Shown here: positions 1 through 6,447 of the stretch, piece by piece | How positions within the stretch are numbered: position 1 is the first letter of the stretch | Layout of the letters: the number at the start of each line of letters is the position of its first letter | NCBI GenBank assembly: GCA_017936205.1 | Contig: JAGBGB010000082.1 | Coordinates: 1-6,663, forward strand | Reading direction: 5' to 3' | DNA from: Oscillospiraceae bacterium | Lineage (GTDB): Bacteria > Bacillota > Clostridia > Oscillospirales > Oscillospiraceae | DNA: 6,663 nucleotides | Notes under the pieces: generated by a model | What the model saw: only the letters and a program-made list of their open reading frames with translations | Told to the model about the DNA's origin: nothing | Database searches by the model: none | Made by a program: the position numbers and the translations under genes

Positions 1-83
1 CATGGCGTAACGCCATAAACCGGACGCGCAATGCGCGCCCCTACGAAGGGGTAAATCAAACTGTACGATAAATTGGAATTTTA
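1..83 (+). repeat. Dispersed palindromic repeat, copy 1 (possibly cut by window edge)
   Basis: This is the first of three copies of a composite repeat. It has three parts: a quasi-palindrome around CATGGCGTAACGCCAT (1-16), a 25-nt GC-rich core (21-45), and an AT-rich tail reading GTACGATAAATTGGAATTTT (63-82). The core contains a hairpin with arms 22-29 and 33-40 and an AAT loop. A second small hairpin pairs CCCC (38-41) with GGGG (48-51). The core is identical in copy 3 and, as reverse complement, in copy 2. No reading frame here looks real. The window begins inside or at the edge of the first palindrome, so the true left end is unknown. Confidence 0.85.
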
Positions 84-413
84 CATTTTCCATTTTCCAT
101 TCCCTCCAATGGAATGACAAATCGGAAATTGGCTTTGTGGACGGTATTGGGGGGTGAGAATTTGTGGCTTTGTGATTGCTTTCCTGAAAAAAGAGCAGGG
201 AGAAATTTTGACTTCGGAGCTGTGCGCTTTATGTAATACCCAGTTAATTCCATATACTAACCAACCGAATGTTGTAATCTCTGTCAAATGAAAATAGGGG
301 ATTTATGAAGAGATTAATTGTTAAAATGTTTAAATATAATGAGAATTATTAATTTTTAAAGGATCAATATTGGGGAATAATTAGAAAATCTTCAATTTTT
401 TTCCTTTCAGATA
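84..413. other. AT-rich non-coding region upstream of the surface-protein gene
   Basis: I find no supportable gene on either strand in this stretch. It begins with two tandem CATTTTC units (84-97) and a short inverted repeat CATTCC/GGAATG (98-116), and becomes very AT-rich after about 280. A 15-codon frame at 305-352 has AGGGG four bases upstream, but it is too short and has no other support. A run of seven T residues (396-402) lies just upstream of the -35 box at 414. It could act as an UP-like element, which is inference. Confidence 0.6.
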
Positions 414-442
414 TTGACAATTATTTATACAGGAATTAGAAT
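414..442 (+). promoter_or_regulatory. Sigma-A-type promoter of the surface-protein gene
   Basis: A perfect TTGACA (414-419) is followed after 17 bases by TAGAAT (437-442), five of six matches to the -10 consensus. Transcription would start near 449, leaving a leader of about 25 bases. The upstream DNA is AT-rich with a T7 run at 396-402. Confidence 0.8.
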
Positions 443-473
443 GAAAGAAAAAACACAAGGAGGGGATTCCTTT

Positions 474-3041
474 ATGAAGAAACATTTCCGTTTTCAGCTT
501 TTGCTGCTTTGCCTGCTACTGATCTTGCCTCTGCTTGCCTACGTACAGGGGGAGGAGGCTGTGTCCGGGGAACAGGTGACCTATGTGCTGAATCACCGTG
601 TAGACGGGGATGGGTACAGCGGTCCGGACCTGCAGTATTTTAGTCCCTATCGGATCGCTGCAGTTATGGACTCTAAAAGCATTCACATGAAGAATTGTAT
701 CTTTTCCCTGTACAATACGGTGAACGATGAAGTGATCCCCGTGTATTGCACGGATATCAGTGTTCTTGCCAATGCCAACTATACCTATCGACGGATCAAT
801 TTGGAGGACTCCACCTATGCCGCAGGAGCTGCAGGGGAGATCCGTGCAATTGTTCGTAATGGCTTCTATCTCTCTCCCATTCCCGGTGAGACAGATGCGG
901 AGCATGCCGTAAGAGTGAAGCAGGAGCTGCAGCGTCTTGGGGATGCTGCCGGTGTTCCGGATCTGACTCCCGGTGAAGCGATCACGGGCACCCAGGCTGC
1001 GATTTGGCAGGCGGCTCACGGCTCTGCACTGACCTTCACGGATCTGCTGCACAATATGTATCTGGATGATGTATCTGACAGTGTAAGGTACTATGAGATC
1101 TGTGATGAAGAACGGCATAACGGCCATGTGAAGTATCATTCTGCTGATAAGAGCAATGTTCCCCTTACTGAGGAAAGCGATGCTTGGGTAGGGGCTCGGA
1201 TTCAGGCAGTCTATTCCTATCTGCTATCCTTGGATCCTATGCCTCCGTCTTCTACGGTGGTTTCGACTGCATCCTTCTTAGAGGTTACGGGACCCTTTTT
1301 CGCAGACAAGGGGGATGGAATCGGGGATGTGACCGTCAATGTGACTGTGAATGTGCATATGGAGGAAGGGGATTATCTGACCCTGACAGCCTCCATGCCT
1401 AACGGAGCTCAGAGCTCCCACGCTCTGCGAGATGGGGTGCAGTCCGTGAAGCTCACCCTTGAAAATGTCCCGAAGGATCAGTTTGGTCAGGACATCACTC
1501 TGCAGATCGAAGGAATGCAGTCCGGCTTTGATGTCTACCTCTTCGATGCCGAGGGAGATCGGGAAACCTCTCAGTCTATGGTAGGCATGGATGACAGCAG
1601 GCTGCCGGTATTTGCTTCTATGAAGGTGAGCTCCGATGACCGCATCCTGAACTTCTATAAAACCACTATGGTTGCCACAGGCTCCGATGCCTATGAGCGC
1701 TATCCTTTGGAGGGGATCGCCTTTGATATCTACTTTGTAGCGGAGCTGAATGATTTCTTATCCGGACGGGTCAAGCTGCCGGAGGCTGTGGACTACGCCC
1801 CCTCGGAAATGGCTGATTTTACCTTAGTTACGGATGAAAGCGGTTGGGCATCCATCAACCTTACACAGAAGGGTATGCCCGACGGTGTGTATCTGGTGGT
1901 GGAGAGGGAGCATCCTGCCATTAAGGCACCTGTGGATCCCTTCTATGTGATCATGCCTGCCACCAATGCAGAGGGAACAGGACATGAGTATGAGATCACC
2001 GTGCAGCCTAAGAACGATGTGAAGGGTCGGGTCTGGATCGAGAAGGATGTGATCTCCTTGGGGAACGACAGTGCTTCTGTAGATGCCTATACCGATCACA
2101 CATGGATCATCGGTACAAATATCCCCGAGGATATTGCCAATGGAAAAGGCTTTACCATCTCTGACACTCTGGATCCCCGTTTAGACTTTGTGGGGAATGT
2201 GTCTGTCAGCGTGGAAACGGTGGACGGGGAGACTGTGTTGGCTATTCTGGAAGAGGGTACGGATTACACTCTGAATATTACGGATGGGGACTCTCTTTCC
2301 GAGGGCAAGCCCGGGGATGCCTTTACCCTTAGCTTGACCCGAGCCGGCATGGTGGCGGTGAGTAGCAGCATTGGGGATGGCACCTTCGATGATTACAGGC
2401 TCCGTGTTCGCTTTGATGCCCGGATCAATGCCAATGGAAACATGGGGGAAGAAATTCCCAACCAAGCCACACTGCACTACACCAATTCGGTGAATTTTAA
2501 TTTCAAAGAGGAATCGGACCGGCCTGTAGTCTACACCGGTGGTGCAAGGCTGCTGAAGGTGGATGCCAACAATACAACGGTCAGCCTGAGCGGTGCCGTC
2601 TTCGAGCTCTACCGCTATGCCACAGAGGCGGAGCTTGCAGCAGATGTGGAGGGCATCACCCACATCCCCGGTGTGACCGGTGCAGTGATCAAGGCTCCCT
2701 TCTTCGACAATGAGGCTCTAACAGGGGAGAAGGTTACTACCGCTACCTCGGATCAGGATGGTAGGGTATACATATATGGACTTGCCTATGGGGAGTATTT
2801 CCTGATTGAGACAGAAGCACCCATTGGGTATAACTTATTGGAGGAAGCAGTAGCCCTGACGGTGGACGGAACGACCCACAGGGAGGAAAATATCGTGACC
2901 GTCAAGAACCTCAACGGAACGGTTCTTCCTGCTACCGGCGGTATGGGAAGTGGGATCTATGTCCTTTCCGGCATAGCGCTGATCCTGTTAGGCTGTGCAG
3001 TGCTCTTCCTGTGGCGGAGGAAGCTGATCCACGACAAATAA
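474..3041 (+). CDS. LPXTG-anchored thioester/isopeptide surface protein (adhesin or tip-pilin type)
   Basis: This 855-residue protein is predicted to be secreted and attached to peptidoglycan by a sortase. The signal peptide is MKKHFRFQ plus a Leu-rich core, with cleavage near residue 26. Residues ~50-260 look like a Cys-Gln thioester domain (TQXA family): YC-TD supplies Cys92 and T-Q-A-A-I-W supplies Gln174. In that family the bond binds host amines covalently. A beta-rich region (~275-390) follows, ending in SQSMVGMDDSRLP. Residues ~393-515 resemble a pilin N-terminal domain with DESGWASINL, YLVVEREHP and a closing VQPKND. Residues ~516-672 resemble the fimbrial isopeptide D2 fold, with likely Lys524-Asn663 partners. 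Residues ~690-812 are a SpaA/Cna-B-like domain with Lys695, Glu779 (ETEAP) and Asn812. LPATG is at 818-822, followed by a membrane helix and RRK tail. The ATG at 474 is chosen because AAGGAGG (457-463) precedes it and the signal peptide begins there. Domains are recognised by eye; the host ligand is unknown. Confidence 0.9.
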   Translation: MKKHFRFQLLLLCLLLILPLLAYVQGEEAVSGEQVTYVLNHRVDGDGYSGPDLQYFSPYRIAAVMDSKSIHMKNCIFSLYNTVNDEVIPVYCTDISVLANANYTYRRINLEDSTYAAGAAGEIRAIVRNGFYLSPIPGETDAEHAVRVKQELQRLGDAAGVPDLTPGEAITGTQAAIWQAAHGSALTFTDLLHNMYLDDVSDSVRYYEICDEERHNGHVKYHSADKSNVPLTEESDAWVGARIQAVYSYLLSLDPMPPSSTVVSTASFLEVTGPFFADKGDGIGDVTVNVTVNVHMEEGDYLTLTASMPNGAQSSHALRDGVQSVKLTLENVPKDQFGQDITLQIEGMQSGFDVYLFDAEGDRETSQSMVGMDDSRLPVFASMKVSSDDRILNFYKTTMVATGSDAYERYPLEGIAFDIYFVAELNDFLSGRVKLPEAVDYAPSEMADFTLVTDESGWASINLTQKGMPDGVYLVVEREHPAIKAPVDPFYVIMPATNAEGTGHEYEITVQPKNDVKGRVWIEKDVISLGNDSASVDAYTDHTWIIGTNIPEDIANGKGFTISDTLDPRLDFVGNVSVSVETVDGETVLAILEEGTDYTLNITDGDSLSEGKPGDAFTLSLTRAGMVAVSSSIGDGTFDDYRLRVRFDARINANGNMGEEIPNQATLHYTNSVNFNFKEESDRPVVYTGGARLLKVDANNTTVSLSGAVFELYRYATEAELAADVEGITHIPGVTGAVIKAPFFDNEALTGEKVTTATSDQDGRVYIYGLAYGEYFLIETEAPIGYNLLEEAVALTVDGTTHREENIVTVKNLNGTVLPATGGMGSGIYVLSGIALILLGCAVLFLWRRKLIHDK

Positions 3042-3045
3042 AATG

Positions 3046-3066
3046 TCCCCTTTGCAGAAAAGGGGA
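3046..3066 (+). terminator. Hairpin after the surface-protein gene (possible terminator)
   Basis: TCCCCTTT (3046-3053) pairs perfectly with AAAGGGGA (3059-3066) around the loop GCAGA, five bases after the stop codon. The position suits an intrinsic terminator, but the bases after it (TATATGAAAAC) contain no T-tract, so termination may be weak. The next promoter starts 12 bases downstream. Confidence 0.45.
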
Positions 3067-3077
3067 TATATGAAAAC

Positions 3078-3107
3078 TTGACAAAGGTTTTGCCTTTATG
3101 CTACAAT
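3078..3107 (+). promoter_or_regulatory. Sigma-A-type promoter of the zinc-ribbon protein gene
   Basis: A perfect TTGACA (3078-3083) is separated by 18 bases from TACAAT (3102-3107), five of six matches to the -10 consensus. Transcription would start near 3114, leaving a short leader before the ribosome binding site at 3126-3130. Confidence 0.75.
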
Positions 3108-3137
3108 ATAAGAACAAATATACTTGGAGGGATGACA

Positions 3138-4715
3138 ATGTATTGTAGAAACTGTAATTTGTCTTATCCGGACGGGAATTCGTTCTGTGCGAAGTGTGGG
3201 GCAGCCTTAGAGCCCGAGGGGGCGAGCTATGCTCCCGAACAGACCGTAGCTGAGGCCCCGACTGTACTGGGAGACTTTCTGGAAGAACCTGCATATGCAG
3301 AAGCATCTGAGTCTTCCCATGCCATTCCGACTCCGCCTATGGAGCCGTGGACAGAGCAGGCGCCTAAGAAGAAAAAAGGTTGGAAGGTTTTCGGAATCGT
3401 ATGTGCAAGCCTTGCAGGTCTGCTTCTGATCGGAGGGATTATTGCTGCAGTTATGATATTCCGTTCTCCCTATTATCGGCTTTATGCTGCCGGTCGGAAT
3501 AGTGTAGAGGAGCTGGATCAGCTGACACACGGGAATGCACAGTTGGCGGAAATCATGGAGCCCCTTGGCTCTTCGGACATGGGCAGCTCTGTGGACATGG
3601 ATCTGGATCTGGCTATGGAGCTTCTGGGGCAGAAGGTTGATGTTGGTACCGTGGGCTTCGATTATGCCATTGACTATGAACGGAGGCAGGCGTGGTTCGA
3701 TTTCGGCATAGAGAGTGACCTGTCCCTGACCGGAAGTAAAATGGGCTTTAGCATGAGTGTGGATGAAGAGGAGCTACGTATGCGGATAGGCTCAGAGAAG
3801 GCACCTGTTCTGTCTGCTCCCACGCTGGACTTTGGTCAGTCCTTTGCAGGCTCCAAGTTGGAGCAGGATCTGGATTCCCGAGAAGTGCGTACCTTCCTCA
3901 GCAAGCTGAGTCTGAATGTTTTCGATAACTATACCCTTGAGGACTTTATGGAAGAGCAGGGAGGCTGGAAGACGCTCCTTCAGTATGGGGAAACAGAGGA
4001 AGGGGAGATGTACTTATCCTTTGCCCCGGAGCTGGATGTCTATGGGCTCTGCTTAGATTGTCAGAAAATCAATGATCTGTACAGAGGCTATCTGCGTAGC
4101 AAGTGGGAGAGAGTCCTTGGTAAGGAGGCGTTTATGACTCTTCCGGATGAGCTTCAGGAGTCTTTTGATCAAGGGATCCTTCCGGAGGATGCAGATCGCT
4201 ATGTGGTTCGCTTAGGGATTGATAAAAAGGATCGTCTGGCTGCTGTGGAGCTGTTTCCTCAGGGAAAACAGGAGGAAGCTACTTATATTTACCTGTATGG
4301 AGAACAGAACCTGTGGAGCGAGATCCTGCTACACTATGATGGGGAGGATTATCGCCTTACTCTGGAACGGAAGCCGGAGGGGCTGCGACTCAGTACGGAT
4401 AAGGGCAGCTTCGTAGAATGGTCTGAAACAAAGAAGCAGTTTACCTGCCTGATCGACGGGACAGAATGGCTGATCTCCTGCTCCGAAGATGGTGAAAAGC
4501 TGTATTATGAGATTGACGGTATGATAAGCATCGAATCCGAGAATGCTCTCTTTGGAGCAGAGACAGAGCTTATTCTGGATGGTGTTCTGGTGGTCGCTCC
4601 TGTAGAAACGGTTGAGCTGCTTACAGGGGAGACGGTTCCCCTGTTTGATTACAGCTCTGAGGAGCTTGCCGATCTGCTTGAGGATGCGCTTGAGGAAGCA
4701 GTGGGACTGGGATAA
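3138..4715 (+). CDS. Zinc-ribbon membrane protein with large extracytoplasmic domain, function unknown
   Basis: The 525-residue product starts with a four-cysteine zinc ribbon: C3-x2-C6 and C17-x2-C20, the second pair followed by Gly. A low-complexity acidic and proline-containing linker (~22-76) follows, then KKKK (77-80) and one hydrophobic helix (~84-108). The basic stretch before the helix predicts an inside N terminus, leaving ~417 residues outside. That part (109-525) is rich in Asp and Glu, looks beta-rich with alternating hydrophobic strands, and has only a few cysteines. I do not recognise its family. The order zinc ribbon, one helix, outer domain resembles Firmicutes proteins such as TcaA and YvbJ, but I claim only the architecture. 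ATG 3138 is preferred because GGAGG (3126-3130) lies 7 bases upstream, while the in-frame ATG at 3132 is only 1 base away. The gene has its own promoter, so it need not be functionally tied to its neighbours. Confidence 0.85.
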   Translation: MYCRNCNLSYPDGNSFCAKCGAALEPEGASYAPEQTVAEAPTVLGDFLEEPAYAEASESSHAIPTPPMEPWTEQAPKKKKGWKVFGIVCASLAGLLLIGGIIAAVMIFRSPYYRLYAAGRNSVEELDQLTHGNAQLAEIMEPLGSSDMGSSVDMDLDLAMELLGQKVDVGTVGFDYAIDYERRQAWFDFGIESDLSLTGSKMGFSMSVDEEELRMRIGSEKAPVLSAPTLDFGQSFAGSKLEQDLDSREVRTFLSKLSLNVFDNYTLEDFMEEQGGWKTLLQYGETEEGEMYLSFAPELDVYGLCLDCQKINDLYRGYLRSKWERVLGKEAFMTLPDELQESFDQGILPEDADRYVVRLGIDKKDRLAAVELFPQGKQEEATYIYLYGEQNLWSEILLHYDGEDYRLTLERKPEGLRLSTDKGSFVEWSETKKQFTCLIDGTEWLISCSEDGEKLYYEIDGMISIESENALFGAETELILDGVLVVAPVETVELLTGETVPLFDYSSEELADLLEDALEEAVGLG

Positions 4716-4742
4716 GTTTTATGGAATTCCCCTTCTACCCGA

Positions 4743-4771
4743 TTGCAATTTCCTGCGGGATGGAGTATAAT
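4743..4771 (+). promoter_or_regulatory. Promoter of the C39-like peptidase gene
   Basis: TTGCAA (4743-4748) is followed after 17 bases by a perfect TATAAT (4766-4771). Transcription would start near 4778, and GGAGG at 4791-4795 serves the start codon. The -35 box lies within the 8-base palindrome ATTGCAAT (4742-4749), which could be chance. Confidence 0.7.
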
Positions 4772-4800
4772 GGAGTCATATTAAAGAAACGGAGGAGCGA

Positions 4801-5361
4801 ATGATGAGCTTCTATTGTCAGTTAGATTATGAATATGTCCCATATCCCTCTCCCAGCAGCCCCAAGGGTACCATTGCAGACAATGGCTGCGGTGTGTGCT
4901 GTGCCGGTATGATCGTGGAGGCTATGGTCGGCCGTCCCTTCCCTCCGGAGGTTGCCGGAAAGATGGCAAAGCTCTGCGGCGCAAGAGAGGGCTTCGGAAC
5001 CTCTATGGTGATTTTTGGACCGGTGTTTGCAGAAGCCTTTGGAATGCGTTGCATTATTACCGAGGATCCGCAGGAGGCATTGGACTTCCTCCATGCCAAG
5101 CGGGGCATGGTCATCGCCAATACCAAGGGCGACCGTGAGGACTGGATCGGTGTTTTCTCCGACAGCCGCCACTTCATCGTCCTCAGCGCTGCAGAGGGGA
5201 ACACCGTTGCGGTTTGGGATCCCATGTACCGCCCGGGGCGTTATGATGTTCCCGGCAGAGCAGGGAAGGTTCGTATGGAAGGAACCACTGCCTACGCCGA
5301 CTTCTCTGTAGTCGTCAACGACTGCGTTACCAGAGCCTACTACCTGTTCGAGAAGCTTTGA
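4801..5361 (+). CDS. C39-like (papain-fold) cysteine peptidase family protein
   Basis: The 186-residue product matches the peptidase C39-like pattern. The N-terminal FYCQLDYEYVPY segment gives Gln7 as likely oxyanion-hole residue. GTIADNGCGVCCAGM places the nucleophile at Cys30, RHFIVL gives His124 and VWDP gives Asp140, completing a Cys-His-Asp triad in the usual order and spacing. The length fits a single catalytic domain. There is no signal peptide, membrane helix or fused ABC transporter, so it is probably cytoplasmic and not a bacteriocin leader peptidase. The substrate is unknown. GGAGG (4791-4795) is 5 bases from ATG 4801 and 8 bases from the adjacent in-frame ATG 4804, so either may be the real start; the products differ by one Met. 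The gene has its own promoter and lies 119 bases before the next gene. The family assignment is firm, but activity is inferred only from the residues. Confidence 0.8.
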   Translation: MMSFYCQLDYEYVPYPSPSSPKGTIADNGCGVCCAGMIVEAMVGRPFPPEVAGKMAKLCGAREGFGTSMVIFGPVFAEAFGMRCIITEDPQEALDFLHAKRGMVIANTKGDREDWIGVFSDSRHFIVLSAAEGNTVAVWDPMYRPGRYDVPGRAGKVRMEGTTAYADFSVVVNDCVTRAYYLFEKL

Positions 5362-5422
5362 TCTTACATAAAATCCTGTTTGTGAGCATAAAAAATCTTC
5401 TCTAACAGTTTGCGGGATTTTG

Positions 5423-5451
5423 TTGAAAGTTTCCTCCTTTTGTGATATGCT
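5423..5451 (+). promoter_or_regulatory. Extended -10 promoter of the trhA-like gene
   Basis: TTGAAA (5423-5428) and TATGCT (5446-5451) are spaced by 17 bases. A TG at 5443-5444, one base before the -10 box, makes this an extended -10 promoter and compensates for the weak hexamer. Transcription would start near 5458. The spacer holds the left arm of an inverted repeat whose right arm carries the ribosome binding site. Confidence 0.65.
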
Positions 5452-5476
5452 GATTCGGTATTCACAAAGGGAGGAA
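5431..5476 (+). promoter_or_regulatory. 15-bp inverted repeat bracketing the trhA -10 box and including the RBS
   Basis: TTCCTCCTTTTGTGA (5431-5445) pairs with TCACAAAGGGAGGAA (5462-5476) along all 15 positions, with one G-T wobble and a 16-base loop. The -10 hexamer lies at the start of the loop, and the right arm contains the GGGAGGAA ribosome binding site of the downstream gene. A transcript from the local promoter would begin near 5458 and lack the left arm, so its binding site stays open. A transcript reading through from upstream would fold and hide it. The sequence could instead be a protein operator; neither role is shown. Confidence 0.6.
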
Positions 5477-5481
5477 TTTTT

Positions 5482-6162
5482 ATGAAGCGAACGAAGCTCC
5501 GCAATCGAGACTTGCCGGACTATACCCGTGGAGAAGAAATCTTTAATATGGTCTCCCACATCGTAGGCGCTGCCTTTGGCGTAGCCGCCTGTGCTCTGTG
5601 TGTGGTCAAGGCGTTTCTCTACTCTGATGCCTATGGGGTCGTGGCGGCTTTTTTGTACGGTTTTTCCATGATCGTGCTGTATACTATGTCCAGTCTGTAT
5701 CACGGTCTGCGGGAAGGAACGGCAAAACGGGTTTTTCAGATTCTGGATCACTGCACCATCTTCGTGCTCATTGCCGGAACCTATACTCCCGTAGCCCTCT
5801 GTGCCCTTCGGCAGCAGCTTCCTGCTCTGGGCTGGACGGTGTTCGGTATCGTGTGGGGGCTTTCGATCCTTGGCATCGTGTTGAACGCCATTGATCTGAA
5901 GCGTTACTCCAAGCTTTCTATGACCCTTTATCTGCTCCTGGGCTGGTGCATCATCCTAACAGGGAAACAGGCGGTTGCAGCTATGGGGATCCCCTGCCTG
6001 ATCTTCATGCTGTTAGGCGGCATCGCCTATTCCGTAGGTGCCATCTTCTATGCGGTCGGCGGAAAAAAGGGCGGTTTGCGTTATATGCACTCTGTTTTTC
6101 ACCTGTTTGTGGTCTTAGGCAGCCTGCTGCAGTTCTTCGGAGTGTTCTTCTATATCATCTGA
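5482..6162 (+). CDS. trhA: Hemolysin III / TrhA family seven-helix membrane protein
   Basis: The 226-residue product belongs to the HlyIII/PAQR-type membrane family; bacterial members such as TrhA are linked to membrane-lipid homeostasis. Family landmarks are all visible: an N-terminal EEIFNMVSHIVGA segment, SSLYHG (Ser70, His74), LDHCTIFVLIAGTYTP beginning at Leu88 with Asp89, and HSVFHLFVVLGS with His203 and His207. His74, His203 and His207 are the expected metal ligands, with Asp89 nearby. About seven hydrophobic helices fill the sequence, and the length is usual for the family. The segment after GS reads LLQFF, where many relatives have a His in place of Gln. GGAGG (5470-5474) is 7 bases before ATG 5482. 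The gene has its own promoter and a striking inverted repeat over its start region, and a repeat pair begins shortly after its stop codon. The name hemolysin is historical, and lytic activity should not be assumed. Confidence 0.9.
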   Translation: MKRTKLRNRDLPDYTRGEEIFNMVSHIVGAAFGVAACALCVVKAFLYSDAYGVVAAFLYGFSMIVLYTMSSLYHGLREGTAKRVFQILDHCTIFVLIAGTYTPVALCALRQQLPALGWTVFGIVWGLSILGIVLNAIDLKRYSKLSMTLYLLLGWCIILTGKQAVAAMGIPCLIFMLLGGIAYSVGAIFYAVGGKKGGLRYMHSVFHLFVVLGSLLQFFGVFFYII

Positions 6163-6180
6163 TCCCCACGCAATTTTCAA

Positions 6181-6266
6181 CCAAATTCCGATTTGTCGCA
6201 CAGTTTGATTTTCCCCTTCGTAGGGGCGCGCATTGCGCGTCCGGTTCATGGCGTAACGCCATGAAC
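6181..6266 (-). repeat. Dispersed palindromic repeat, copy 2 (inverted)
   Basis: Read on the minus strand, this copy follows the module order of copy 1: palindrome (6244-6266), 25-nt core (6219-6243), spacer related to that of copy 1, and AT-rich tail (6181-6201). On the plus strand the core forms an 8-bp hairpin, GGGCGCGC (6224-6231) with GCGCGTCC (6235-6242), including one G-U pair. The outer palindrome has 11-base arms, GTTCATGGCGT and ACGCCATGAAC, around a single central A at 6255. It begins 18 bases after the trhA stop codon and could end that transcript, although no T-tract follows. Confidence 0.85.
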
Positions 6267-6321
6267 ACAAAAACCACCGAAAATGATGTAATTTCTCCCA
6301 AAAACGAAACATTTTTCACAA

Positions 6322-6338
6322 CCACCAATTCTTGGTGG
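6322..6338. repeat. Small hairpin before repeat copy 3
   Basis: CCACCAA (6322-6328) pairs with TTGGTGG (6332-6338) around a three-base loop. It holds the position next to the core that the CATGGCG palindrome holds in copies 1 and 2, but its sequence is different. Confidence 0.6.
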
Positions 6339-6342
6339 GTGT

Positions 6343-6393
6343 CGGACGCGCAATGCGCGCCCCTACGAATGGTACGATAAATCGGAATTTTGG
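6343..6393 (+). repeat. Dispersed palindromic repeat, copy 3 (shortened)
   Basis: The 25-nt core (6343-6367) is identical to that of copy 1, and the tail GTACGATAAATCGGAATTTT (6372-6391) closely matches its tail. Only 4 bases (6368-6371) separate core and tail, against 17 in copies 1 and 2, so about 13 bases are missing. Together with copy 2 it forms an inverted pair: the two cores are perfect complements and the tails pair with two mismatches and one extra base. Confidence 0.85.
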
Positions 6394-6447
6394 AACGAAA
6401 ATAAGCAGGACGGGGGTCTTGTTGGGTCATCGTTTCGAGACGACCCT

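Noticed and set aside
305..352. 15-codon frame with AGGGG upstream
   Set aside because: It is too short, the flanking DNA is equally AT-rich, and there is no promoter at suitable spacing or any similarity I recognise.
414..473. N-terminal extension of the surface protein from a TTG at 414
   Set aside because: The TTG is part of a perfect -35 box, has no ribosome binding site, and would place 20 polar residues ahead of a textbook signal peptide.
5370..5421. AAAATCCTG/CGGGATTTT pairing as a terminator for the peptidase gene
   Set aside because: The 9-bp stem has a wobble pair and a 34-base loop and no proper T-tract, so it is too weak to call.
5441..5466. TGTGA...TCACA as a CRP-type operator
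   Set aside because: The half-sites are 16 bases apart rather than 6, and they are simply the inner ends of the longer inverted repeat.
4822..5751. Long minus-strand frame of 309 codons opposite the peptidase and trhA genes
   Set aside because: It lies antisense to two genes with clear family motifs, has no ribosome binding site or recognisable domain, and spans the promoter between them.
6219..6367. CRISPR array made of the repeated cores
   Set aside because: There are only two copies here, in opposite orientation and without regular spacers.
5946..6430. Frames on both strands translating the repeat region
   Set aside because: They arise from the dispersed palindromic repeat and from shadow frames of trhA, with no independent start signals.
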